From assembly GCA_029555925.1 (NCBI GenBank), contig JAKPQU010000259.1, forward strand, positions 1-14,973: a stretch of DNA of 14,973 nucleotides, read 5' to 3'. Positions 1 through 5,672 of this stretch are shown here, piece after piece (the stretch's first letter is position 1; each line of letters starts with the position of its first letter). Under the pieces are notes generated by a model. It did not search any database and was not told the origin of the DNA. It saw nothing but the letters and a program-made list of their open reading frames with translations. This stretch comes from Bacillota bacterium. GTDB lineage: Bacteria > Eremiobacterota > SpSt-956 > JAKJGF01. Both the position numbers and the translations under genes were made by a program.

Positions 1-2
1 GC

Positions 3-647
3 AATGTAAAAGGCATATACCTGGAAATAAACTCCTGTGGAGATATCCAGAACTGCACCATAAAACACAGCAAAATGAACGGTATTTACGTAGAATCATC
101 AAAGTTGAAGCTTTCAGATTGCGAAATAAAAGAGAACGGAGAAAAAGGGGAAAATACATATCAGATATATATAGGAAAAAAATCCAGAGTGGAACTCATA
201 AACAATACAGTATCAGATGCATCTGATAAAGGGAATGACATATATTCAGAATTTGAAACGTCAAAACTATTGCTGGAAGATAACAGTATAGAAGGAGAAA
301 TTATATACGGACATAAAAAGAACGGATGTTTTATTACAACTGCCACCTGTCTCTCTCTGGGGAAAACGGATAACTGTTATGAGTTGAACAGATTGAGAGA
401 ATTCCGTGACACATGGTTAAAAGGGCAGAAAGACGGAGAAAAACTCATCAGAGAATATTATACCGTAGCACCTCTTATAGTAAACACACTAAACACCATG
501 ACGAACAAAAATGAGATTTATAAAGATATATGGAATAATTATATTTCTGTATGCCTGGATTTGATAGAAAAAGAAAAATTCGAAGAAGCAAAATATTTAT
601 ATATAAAGCTTGTAGAGAAATATAAGGTTTTTACTGAGATTAATTAA
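3..647 (+). CDS. Beta-helix protein with C-terminal CFI-box domain (5' end outside window)
   Basis: The reading frame is open to the left edge, so the gene starts outside the window. The first part shows degenerate coils of about 25 residues, each starting with GIYLE, GIYVE, QIYIG or DIYSE and carrying a later C-T-I, C-E-I, N-T-V or N-S-I step. This is the pattern of a right-handed parallel beta-helix (pectate-lyase/NosD-like fold). From about base 327 a separate domain begins with CFITTATC, followed by LREFRDTWL, LIREYY and a charged helical tail. These are the hallmarks of the CFI-box C-terminal domain, found at the ends of diverse bacterial proteins; its function is not established. No membrane segment is visible. 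The protein may be exported, but its N-terminus is missing so a signal peptide cannot be judged. It ends with TAA and converges on the permease gene. Confidence 0.8.
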   Translation, partial: NVKGIYLEINSCGDIQNCTIKHSKMNGIYVESSKLKLSDCEIKENGEKGENTYQIYIGKKSRVELINNTVSDASDKGNDIYSEFETSKLLLEDNSIEGEIIYGHKKNGCFITTATCLSLGKTDNCYELNRLREFRDTWLKGQKDGEKLIREYYTVAPLIVNTLNTMTNKNEIYKDIWNNYISVCLDLIEKEKFEEAKYLYIKLVEKYKVFTEIN

Positions 648-779
648 ATTATTTAAACAAAGTGCTTTACTCGGGATTTTCGGGATTTTAGAAATTTTAA
701 GTACAGTAATTCTATTTATCATCCCGGTAATCCCATAAATCATATAATCCTGGTCTCAAAAATGAAAATCCCTATACTT
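648..779. other. Convergent intergenic region with tandem 9-mer
   Basis: This 132-base gap lies between two converging genes. It holds two adjacent copies of TCGGGATTT (671-688), and later, on the same strand, ATCCCG and AATCCC, which could pair with them over a long loop. No compact hairpin followed by a T-run is visible, so a bidirectional terminator is possible but unproven. The right end holds one copy of a 31-base repeat also found at the end of cheA. Confidence 0.4.
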
Positions 780-788
780 TTAAATTAT
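758..788. repeat. 31-bp repeat, copy A (over the permease stop codon)
   Basis: These 31 bases match 5642-5672 at 28 positions. Both copies are in the same orientation and align so that the TAA stop codons of the permease and of cheA coincide. The copy covers the last two sense codons, the stop and 22 bases downstream. Confidence 0.7.
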
Positions 789-2606
789 CAACCTCACTCC
801 TCCAAATTCCGATATATTATAAGGGAACCTTTCATGAGGGCATCCAATAAACATATAGTTCTTCGGAACCTTTAGTTCTTCCGATAATTTCTCTATATAT
901 TCAGGTGTAAATTCTCCTTTGATTTTCACAAATTCTATATCCATCTGTGGGTATAACTGATTGAGAAAATTAATATCATGAGATAGCTGTTCGGGTATGT
1001 CTTCTTCCTTTTTATAGAGGTGTATGATTTTTATGTTATTGGTAGGTTCATTATGGAGTACATAGAGGATAGCCGTATTTAAACTTGAAGAATTCTCTCC
1101 CCTTGTAAAAAATATTACTCTATGGCTGTTTATAGTGTCTATCTGTTTCAGAAGATTATGTTTCATATTCCCTGTCCATTCATTTATCTTTATTGTTATA
1201 GTCTCCAATATATAAAGTATTACTCTGAAAATGCTTAACCTGAGGAACATTATAGTTACCAGTACCATGGTGGGGATAAAATAAATCAAAAATACTATAA
1301 TATTCTGTTCATCTATGACTATATTTCCTATAATACCTACTACAACGGCAATAAAAGCCATTATCACTTCAGGATAGGATGCAATAATGTTTCTTTTAAG
1401 ACCAGATCTGTATATCTTAAGAAGAATATTTCCTACTGCAAAAATAGCCATAACACTCAGGAACGATATAGTATAAACCCCTGCGAGCGTTATTACCTTT
1501 CCCTGTGTTATAAGCAGGATAGAAGAACAGAGCACGAAAAAACTCAAAATTATAATATGATTTGTACCGCGTCTGTTTTCTTTCAGAAGAAATTGAGGCA
1601 AACACCTGTCAAGAGCCATTCTCTTACAGAGTCCCGTAACACCTACATAACTAGTAAGAACAGCACCTGAAAGAACCATAACGGCATCTACCACTATAAG
1701 TGTATGAAGTAAATATCCTCCTGTTTTATTTGCAATATCAGCAAGAAGATTGGCTTCATTTTCAGGGTTAGCAATAAAAGACATTTCACACGTGCCGAGA
1801 GCAAGAAATGCAATAAGAGGATTAAAAATACTTACCAGTATCCACATATTTCTCAGAGTTTTTACAAAAACTCCTTTTTTTTGTTCTTCTATAAAGTTTG
1901 CGGAACTTTCAAATCCCGATATACCAAGTAAAGCCGATGAAAAACCAAAAAAGAGAGCAAAAAATAATTCTTTCCAGTAAAATATTATATTTGTAAACAC
2001 ATCACTCACAGGGATAAAGACATCGGTAAAGCCGGTTTTCGGAATTACTATGTTATGTAAAATTATGGACGGATTCATTATTACATAATATCCTGCTATG
2101 ATACAGAAGATAAACAGAGTGACTATATGAAAGAAAAATATAATTAAAGCCACTATGGCGGATTCACCTATACCGATTATAGTCAGCAGAGCAAAAATCA
2201 AAAGCAATATAAAGGTACTCAGTATAATATTAATCTCAGGGAAAGCAGGATAACTGTCATGAAGTGAAGCAAGATAACACATACCGCTTGTTGCAGAAAC
2301 CACACAGGTAGCAATATATGATAATATTGTAAGACATGCAGCAATACTGGCTTTATATTTGGAGGTAGTGTTTAAAAGACAATTATAGGTTCCGCCGTTA
2401 AGAGGCAGTGCTTCTCCTACCTCTGCATAAATCCTTTTAAATAAATAAAGTATTCCGGAAATAAAGAGAAGAAGAATCGGAGAGAAACATCCGCCGAAAC
2501 GGGTACATATTACAGATACATAAAGACAGCTTGAAGCTATATCATTTCCGCAGATTGCTGTTGCAAACCACTCGGACAGTTTATTATGTTTACTTTTTTC
2601 TTCCAT
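780..2606 (-). CDS. APC-superfamily amino acid permease-like transporter with soluble C-terminal domain
   Basis: About 12 hydrophobic segments fill the first 460 residues, with family marks such as LNGGTYNCLLN after segment 2 and SGFESSANFIEEQKK after segment 6. These are typical of amino acid/polyamine/organocation (APC) permeases, secondary transporters of the inner membrane. The substrate cannot be read from the sequence. The last 120 or so residues (from about RVIFFTRGE) are hydrophilic with alternating strands and helices, and may be a universal-stress-like or other regulatory domain. An in-frame GTG at 2640-2642 would add 12 residues, but it lies inside a strong inverted repeat and has a purine run only about 2 bases upstream. 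The ATG at 2604-2606 (MEEKSKHNK) is preferred. The gene lies 290 bases after cheR on the same strand, so its link to the chemotaxis operon is uncertain. Confidence 0.85.
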   Translation of the reverse strand: MEEKSKHNKLSEWFATAICGNDIASSCLYVSVICTRFGGCFSPILLLFISGILYLFKRIYAEVGEALPLNGGTYNCLLNTTSKYKASIAACLTILSYIATCVVSATSGMCYLASLHDSYPAFPEINIILSTFILLLIFALLTIIGIGESAIVALIIFFFHIVTLFIFCIIAGYYVIMNPSIILHNIVIPKTGFTDVFIPVSDVFTNIIFYWKELFFALFFGFSSALLGISGFESSANFIEEQKKGVFVKTLRNMWILVSIFNPLIAFLALGTCEMSFIANPENEANLLADIANKTGGYLLHTLIVVDAVMVLSGAVLTSYVGVTGLCKRMALDRCLPQFLLKENRRGTNHIIILSFFVLCSSILLITQGKVITLAGVYTISFLSVMAIFAVGNILLKIYRSGLKRNIIASYPEVIMAFIAVVVGIIGNIVIDEQNIIVFLIYFIPTMVLVTIMFLRLSIFRVILYILETITIKINEWTGNMKHNLLKQIDTINSHRVIFFTRGENSSSLNTAILYVLHNEPTNNIKIIHLYKKEEDIPEQLSHDINFLNQLYPQMDIEFVKIKGEFTPEYIEKLSEELKVPKNYMFIGCPHERFPYNISEFGGVRLII

Positions 2607-2630
2607 TGTATTTCCCGTTACATTATAAGT

Positions 2631-2686
2631 GACCGCTCCCACCGCTCCCTCTAAGCCTTCAGCTATAGAGGGAGTATTCTGCGGTC
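2631..2686 (-). promoter_or_regulatory. Structured leader hairpin of the permease gene
   Basis: CTCCCTCTA (2645-2653) pairs with TAGAGGGAG (2666-2674), with a further AGC/GCT pairing towards the loop. An outer pair, GACCGC (2631-2636) and GCGGTC (2681-2686), encloses it. In the minus-strand transcript the purine-rich AGAGGGAG segment would be buried in the stem, just upstream of the alternative GTG start. The hairpin may control permease translation or processing. There is no T-run, so it is not a simple terminator. Confidence 0.5.
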
Positions 2687-2896
2687 TTTAGGATAAAAAT
2701 CTATAATTATATTCTCTACTATATGTTAATAATCCTACTGATAAAAAAAGAAAGCAAAAGAAAGGTTATTCTGCTTCACGCTCGCTCAGAAGTCTGTCTA
2801 TAGCAGTAATTTTTTTTCAATCTCATCAAAACGTATCTACAATATTGCCTGCTTTCTCTCAATTCTATTGATACTGTCTTCATCTACAAAAAAACA
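2687..2896 (-). other. Gap between cheR and permease: possible promoter and decayed coding remnant
   Basis: No intact gene is seen. On the minus strand, TATAAT at 2706-2711 could be a -10 box for the permease, but no good -35 accompanies it. After the cheR TAG the same frame continues for 19 codons (starting CFFVDEDS) to a second TAG, then for a few more codons to an A8 tract. Past the tract, a shifted frame reads ITAIDRLLSEREAE before TAA. This resembles a broken charged helical peptide, but the stretch is too short to be sure. Confidence 0.3.
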
Positions 2897-3724
2897 CTAT
2901 CTTAACTGATAAAAAATGGCTCTCAAATAATTTCTAGAGACGAATTTATCGGAAACTCCCAGGAGGGTCTCAGTGGAACCTATAAAAAGATAACCGCCTG
3001 GATTCAAAACTTCGGCAATTCTATCAAACAATTTCTTCTTTGTATCAAGATCAAAATATATGGCTACATTCCGACAAAATACTATATCAAATTTACCAAG
3101 CCCTCGAAATGGTTCAAGAAGATTAATTTTCTGAAATTTAACCAGACTCCTTACTCTGTCTTTTATGTGCCATAAACCGTTCTTATTTGTAAAATATTTA
3201 TCTCGAAAAGTTCCGGGAAGGCCCCGGCCCAGTTCGAAATCTGAAAAATTTCCGACACTTGCCTTCCTGAGAATTTCATCTGATATATCTGTGGAAAAAA
3301 TAGTTATATTCCATTTACTATGTATATCAGGCAACATATCCAGGAGGATCATGGCTATGCTGTAAGGTTCCTGCCCGCTTGAACAGGCAGCACTCCAGAT
3401 TTTTATAGACGGGATAGTACCTTTAACGGATGTTTTACTATCTATTAAATCAGGAAGTACCTTATATTTCATAGCTTCAAAAGGGGTTTTATCTCTAAAA
3501 AAAGAGGTCTCATTGGTAGATATGGCATCTATTATTTTTTCTTTTAAAATTTTATTAAATTTGGCTTTAAAAAAGAAATCGCTGAAGGTTTTCACACCTT
3601 CACTCTCTGCAAGGTCAGAGAGACGGCTCTCAATGAGATAGGTTTTGTTCTGTTCAAGAGAAATACCGGAAATTTCTTTTATAAACTTTGCCATAATCTC
3701 AAATTCACCTCTTGCCAGTTTCAT
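2897..3724 (-). CDS. cheR: CheR chemoreceptor glutamate methyltransferase
   Basis: CheR transfers a methyl group from S-adenosylmethionine to receptor glutamates and acts opposite CheB in adaptation. The 275-residue length is usual for a CheR without TPR repeats. The all-helical N-terminal domain covers about residues 1-80 and ends in NETSFFRD (71-78). The SAM-binding Rossmann domain shows SAACSSGQEPYS (111-122), the acidic STDIS loop (144-148) and FCRNVAIYF (216-224). The ATG is preceded by AGGGGAA at suitable spacing and lies 12 bases after the cheB TGA, so the two genes are almost certainly cotranscribed. It is the last recognised chemotaxis gene in the operon. The TAG stop is followed in frame by a short coding-like stretch, described separately. 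Confidence 0.95.
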   Translation of the reverse strand: MKLARGEFEIMAKFIKEISGISLEQNKTYLIESRLSDLAESEGVKTFSDFFFKAKFNKILKEKIIDAISTNETSFFRDKTPFEAMKYKVLPDLIDSKTSVKGTIPSIKIWSAACSSGQEPYSIAMILLDMLPDIHSKWNITIFSTDISDEILRKASVGNFSDFELGRGLPGTFRDKYFTNKNGLWHIKDRVRSLVKFQKINLLEPFRGLGKFDIVFCRNVAIYFDLDTKKKLFDRIAEVLNPGGYLFIGSTETLLGVSDKFVSRNYLRAIFYQLR

Positions 3725-3736
3725 AGGTTTCCCCTC

Positions 3737-4783
3737 TCATCTTTTTCTCAGAGCTTTTGTTATTTCATCTGCTATATCTTCAAGAGGTGATACAATATCT
3801 ACGAGGCCCTCCTCAACAGGTGCTCTCGGCATACCAAATACAACGCAGGTTTTTTCATCCTGAGCGATAATATAGGCACCGCTTTTTCTCATATCACGGA
3901 GAGCTTTTGTGCCGTCGCTTCCCATGCCTGTCATAATTACGGCAATTGCCCTGTCGCCGTAAATTCTGTCTACCGAATAAAAAAGAACATCTGCCGAAGG
4001 TTTGCAGTTATTTACCGGTTCTCCGTCAATAATTTTCACTACCGTATCGGAAGACTTTTTTTCAACAATCATATGCTTTCCGCCGGGAGCTATAAGAGCA
4101 AGACCCGGTTCAAGTATGTCACAGTCTTCCGCTTCTTTAACCCTTATCTTACATTTTGCATTCAGGCTCTCCCCGAGAGTTCTGGTAAATTTCGGAGGCA
4201 TATGCTGGACAATTAATATAGGAACATTTATATCTTCCGGTATCATCGGCATCATAACAGACAGAGCATTTGGCCCGCCGGTAGAGATACCTATTGCCAC
4301 CACTTCTTTTTTTCTGTTCACAGAAGGTTTTTTTATCCATGTATTATCAGGTTTATAAATTACTGTTTCAGACTGGCGCTTGATTAATTTTGAAGAAGAA
4401 GTATATTTAATTTTTAATCTCTGAACAGATGAATAAAGAGCTTCTCTAAAAGTTTCTCCGTCTTCTCTTTTTATAACATCATGAAGTGAAGGTATTGACT
4501 TAATAAGGGATTTCGGTTCATCAGTTGCAGACTCCCGAGTATCTATCAGAATAGTATTTACGTCAGGATATTTCATATAAATATCATTAAGAAAATCAGA
4601 ATTTTCAGGAGACATAAATTCACTATCCAGAATAATTACCTGTGGTTTCAATAAATCCATCTTTTTAGAGGCAATACTTAAGGTGCTTGCAGTTCCGACA
4701 ATTTCCAGATCACCATCCCTGCACAGAACTACTGAAATCATTTTTCTATATATTACATTTGAGTCTATAATAAGTATTTTCAT
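3737..4783 (-). CDS. cheB: CheB receiver-methylesterase
   Basis: CheB removes methyl groups from receptor glutamates (and deamidates glutamines) when its receiver is phosphorylated by CheA. The 348 residues split into a receiver (1-120) and a catalytic domain (158-348). The catalytic triad is S167 in GISTGGP, H194 in QHMPP and D290 in MTGMGSDG. In the receiver, D53 (ILDSE) is the expected phosphoacceptor and T82 the switch residue. The usual acidic pair is IID7-S8, so the first Asp is replaced by Ile while the second remains. There is no clear Shine-Dalgarno site before the ATG, only the AT-rich TAAAAGTTTTATAGAATT. The 5' end is duplicated upstream, so the ribosome first meets a decoy copy of the start region. 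Confidence 0.95.
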   Translation of the reverse strand: MKILIIDSNVIYRKMISVVLCRDGDLEIVGTASTLSIASKKMDLLKPQVIILDSEFMSPENSDFLNDIYMKYPDVNTILIDTRESATDEPKSLIKSIPSLHDVIKREDGETFREALYSSVQRLKIKYTSSSKLIKRQSETVIYKPDNTWIKKPSVNRKKEVVAIGISTGGPNALSVMMPMIPEDINVPILIVQHMPPKFTRTLGESLNAKCKIRVKEAEDCDILEPGLALIAPGGKHMIVEKKSSDTVVKIIDGEPVNNCKPSADVLFYSVDRIYGDRAIAVIMTGMGSDGTKALRDMRKSGAYIIAQDEKTCVVFGMPRAPVEEGLVDIVSPLEDIADEITKALRKR

Positions 4784-4850
4784 AATTCTATAAAACTTTT
4801 ATACGTTCATGATTTCATAAATATCCGGAAGCATCAAAAATTCTTTTTGT
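4763..4850 (-). repeat. 88-bp tandem duplication, copy 1 (cheB head plus cheW-tail remnant)
   Basis: The segment 4763-4850 matches 4851-4889 joined to 5011-5059, 82 of 88 positions. It contains the cheB start with its first seven codons and the 5' gap. It then carries a remnant of the cheW end (4799-4849) that still reads in frame as QKEFLMLPDIYEIMNV and TAA, against QKELLMLLDIYEVMKV in the live gene. Confidence 0.9.
4799..4849 (-). pseudogene. cheW 3'-end remnant
   Basis: This is a 16-codon copy of the CheW C-terminus with its own TAA stop, made by tandem duplication. It has no start or upstream body of its own. Its frame is uninterrupted and 13 of its 16 residues match the intact gene, so the duplication is fairly young or the piece too short to have been hit. 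Confidence 0.85.
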
Positions 4851-4871
4851 GTCTATAATATGTATTTTCAT
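4815..4871 (-). CDS. Possible 18-codon leader ORF made from duplicated cheB start
   Basis: The duplicated cheB head supplies an ATG (4869-4871) with the same upstream bases as real cheB. It reads MKIHIID, then runs out of register through the cheW remnant and stops at TGA (4815-4817), 31 bases before the cheB ATG. If the cheB start region is enough for initiation, this short peptide would also be made and could affect cheB translation. There is no independent sign that it is functional. Confidence 0.3.
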   Translation of the reverse strand: MKIHIIDTKRIFDASGYL

Positions 4872-5059
4872 AATTCTATAAAACTTTTAGATAGTCTTCC
4901 GTTAGTACTTTGATTTAAAAAAAATGCCTAATTTCCCGGGTTTTAGCAATTTAAAAAGCTAGATATTTCAAGGTTAATTCATAATCAAAGTATTAGCGGA
5001 ACAGCAGCTATACTTTCATGACTTCATAAATATCCAGAAGCATCAAAAGTTCTTTCTGT
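4851..5059 (-). repeat. 88-bp tandem duplication, copy 2 (split by an inserted element)
   Basis: The duplicated unit is present as 4851-4889 plus 5011-5059 (39 + 49 = 88 bases) and is interrupted by 121 bases. The right part is the true end of cheW and the left part is the decoy cheB head. The arm lengths sum exactly to the length of copy 1, which fixes the insertion boundaries. Confidence 0.88.
4890..5008. mobile_element. MITE-like inverted-repeat element with TA target duplication
   Basis: The element is 119 bases long. Its inner terminal inverted repeats are 4897-4915 and 4983-5001, matching at 17 of 19 positions; taken to the outer edges the ends match at 20 of 26. It is flanked by TA at 4888-4889 and 5009-5010. 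The neighbouring duplicate copy shows the empty site with a single TA (4800-4801). A TA duplication and no coding capacity fit a non-autonomous relative of an IS630/Tc1-mariner type element, though the family is inferred only from the TA. Insertion changed the cheW stop from TAA to TAG. Confidence 0.8.
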
Positions 5060-5484
5060 AACTTATATACTCCTTTTATAAATCTTACATCCATACCGCG
5101 GACCCTGGGAGCCGGTTCAAGAAATTTAGGATTTATCTCTACCACATCTGATATGCTATCTACGAGCAGTCCAACCCATTCGCCTTCAGACTCGATAATA
5201 ATATTTCTGTGATCGGAAGTAAGGTCTACTTTTTCAAGCCCAAGAACTTCCCTCATATCTATTACCGTTACAATCTGACCTCTCAGGTTCATGACACCTC
5301 TTATATGAAACGGTGCATGAGGTACAGGTGTTAATTCCATATAAGGATTTATCTCCTGAACAAGTAATATATCTATACCAAAAAGATATTTTCCTATATA
5401 AAAACTGCTTACTTCAATCTTTTTATTCATTTCCTTTGCTTCAGGTACAGCCAGGTAATCTTTAACAGAACTGATATTAGCCAT
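5008..5484 (-). CDS. cheW: CheW coupling protein
   Basis: CheW is a small SH3-like scaffold that bridges CheA to chemoreceptors at the inner face of the membrane. The 158 residues form a single CheW domain, with the typical central stretch HAPFHIRGVMNLRGQIVTVI and DMREVLGL, followed by IIIESEGEWVGLLVDSISDV and a final LLMLLDIYEVMKV. The ATG is preceded by AAGGAG six bases upstream. The gene lies 179 bases downstream of cheA, in a gap holding heptad repeats and an inverted repeat. The stop codon is formed at the junction with the inserted element: TA from the target site and G from the element. The product itself is not truncated, as the duplicated cheW tail shows the same last residues before its stop. 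Confidence 0.95.
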   Translation of the reverse strand: MANISSVKDYLAVPEAKEMNKKIEVSSFYIGKYLFGIDILLVQEINPYMELTPVPHAPFHIRGVMNLRGQIVTVIDMREVLGLEKVDLTSDHRNIIIESEGEWVGLLVDSISDVVEINPKFLEPAPRVRGMDVRFIKGVYKLQKELLMLLDIYEVMKV

Positions 5485-5520
5485 GATATTCTCCTTTCAC
5501 AATAAATTTATATGAGAATC

Positions 5521-5539
5521 GTAACGCGTAACGCGTGAC
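5521..5539. repeat. Heptad repeat (GTAACGC, GTAACGC, GTGAC)
   Basis: Two full and one partial 7-base units of the GTGANNC-type family lie 36 bases upstream of the cheW ATG, within the cheA-cheW gap. Related arrays occur at four other intergenic sites in the window. Confidence 0.8.
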
Positions 5540-5609
5540 TAGAGGAACAAATTCTCATAATTCGTTGTAACCGAACCGGTCATGATTTTTAGATAAATTG
5601 CATCTTCAT

Positions 5610-5654
5610 AATTTTCATCTAAAGCTTTATTTTAGGACATTAAAAATGAAAATT
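5610..5654. repeat. Inverted repeat after cheA
   Basis: AATTTTCAT (5610-5618) and ATGAAAATT (5646-5654) are perfect 9-base arms around a 27-base centre that itself holds AAAGCTTT. The structure follows the cheA stop in the minus-strand transcript and could be a processing or stability hairpin between cheA and cheW. Confidence 0.4.
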
Positions 5655-5672
5655 CCTATAATTTTAATTTAT
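5642..5672. repeat. 31-bp repeat, copy B (over the cheA stop codon)
   Basis: This is the partner of 758-788, 28 of 31 positions identical and in the same orientation. The cheA TAA (5664-5666) aligns exactly with the permease TAA. Part of it also forms one arm of the inverted repeat just downstream of cheA. Confidence 0.7.

Noticed and set aside
2631..2700. T-box or other known riboswitch before the permease
   Set aside because: The leader has a strong hairpin, but no T-box core (AGGGUGGNACCGCG) or other known conserved element could be recognised.
2765..2899. Reassigned TAG codon (cheR reading through TAG into a longer protein)
   Set aside because: TAG also ends cheW, the STAS gene and the phosphoesterase at sensible places, and the A8 tract breaks the frame beyond the second TAG.
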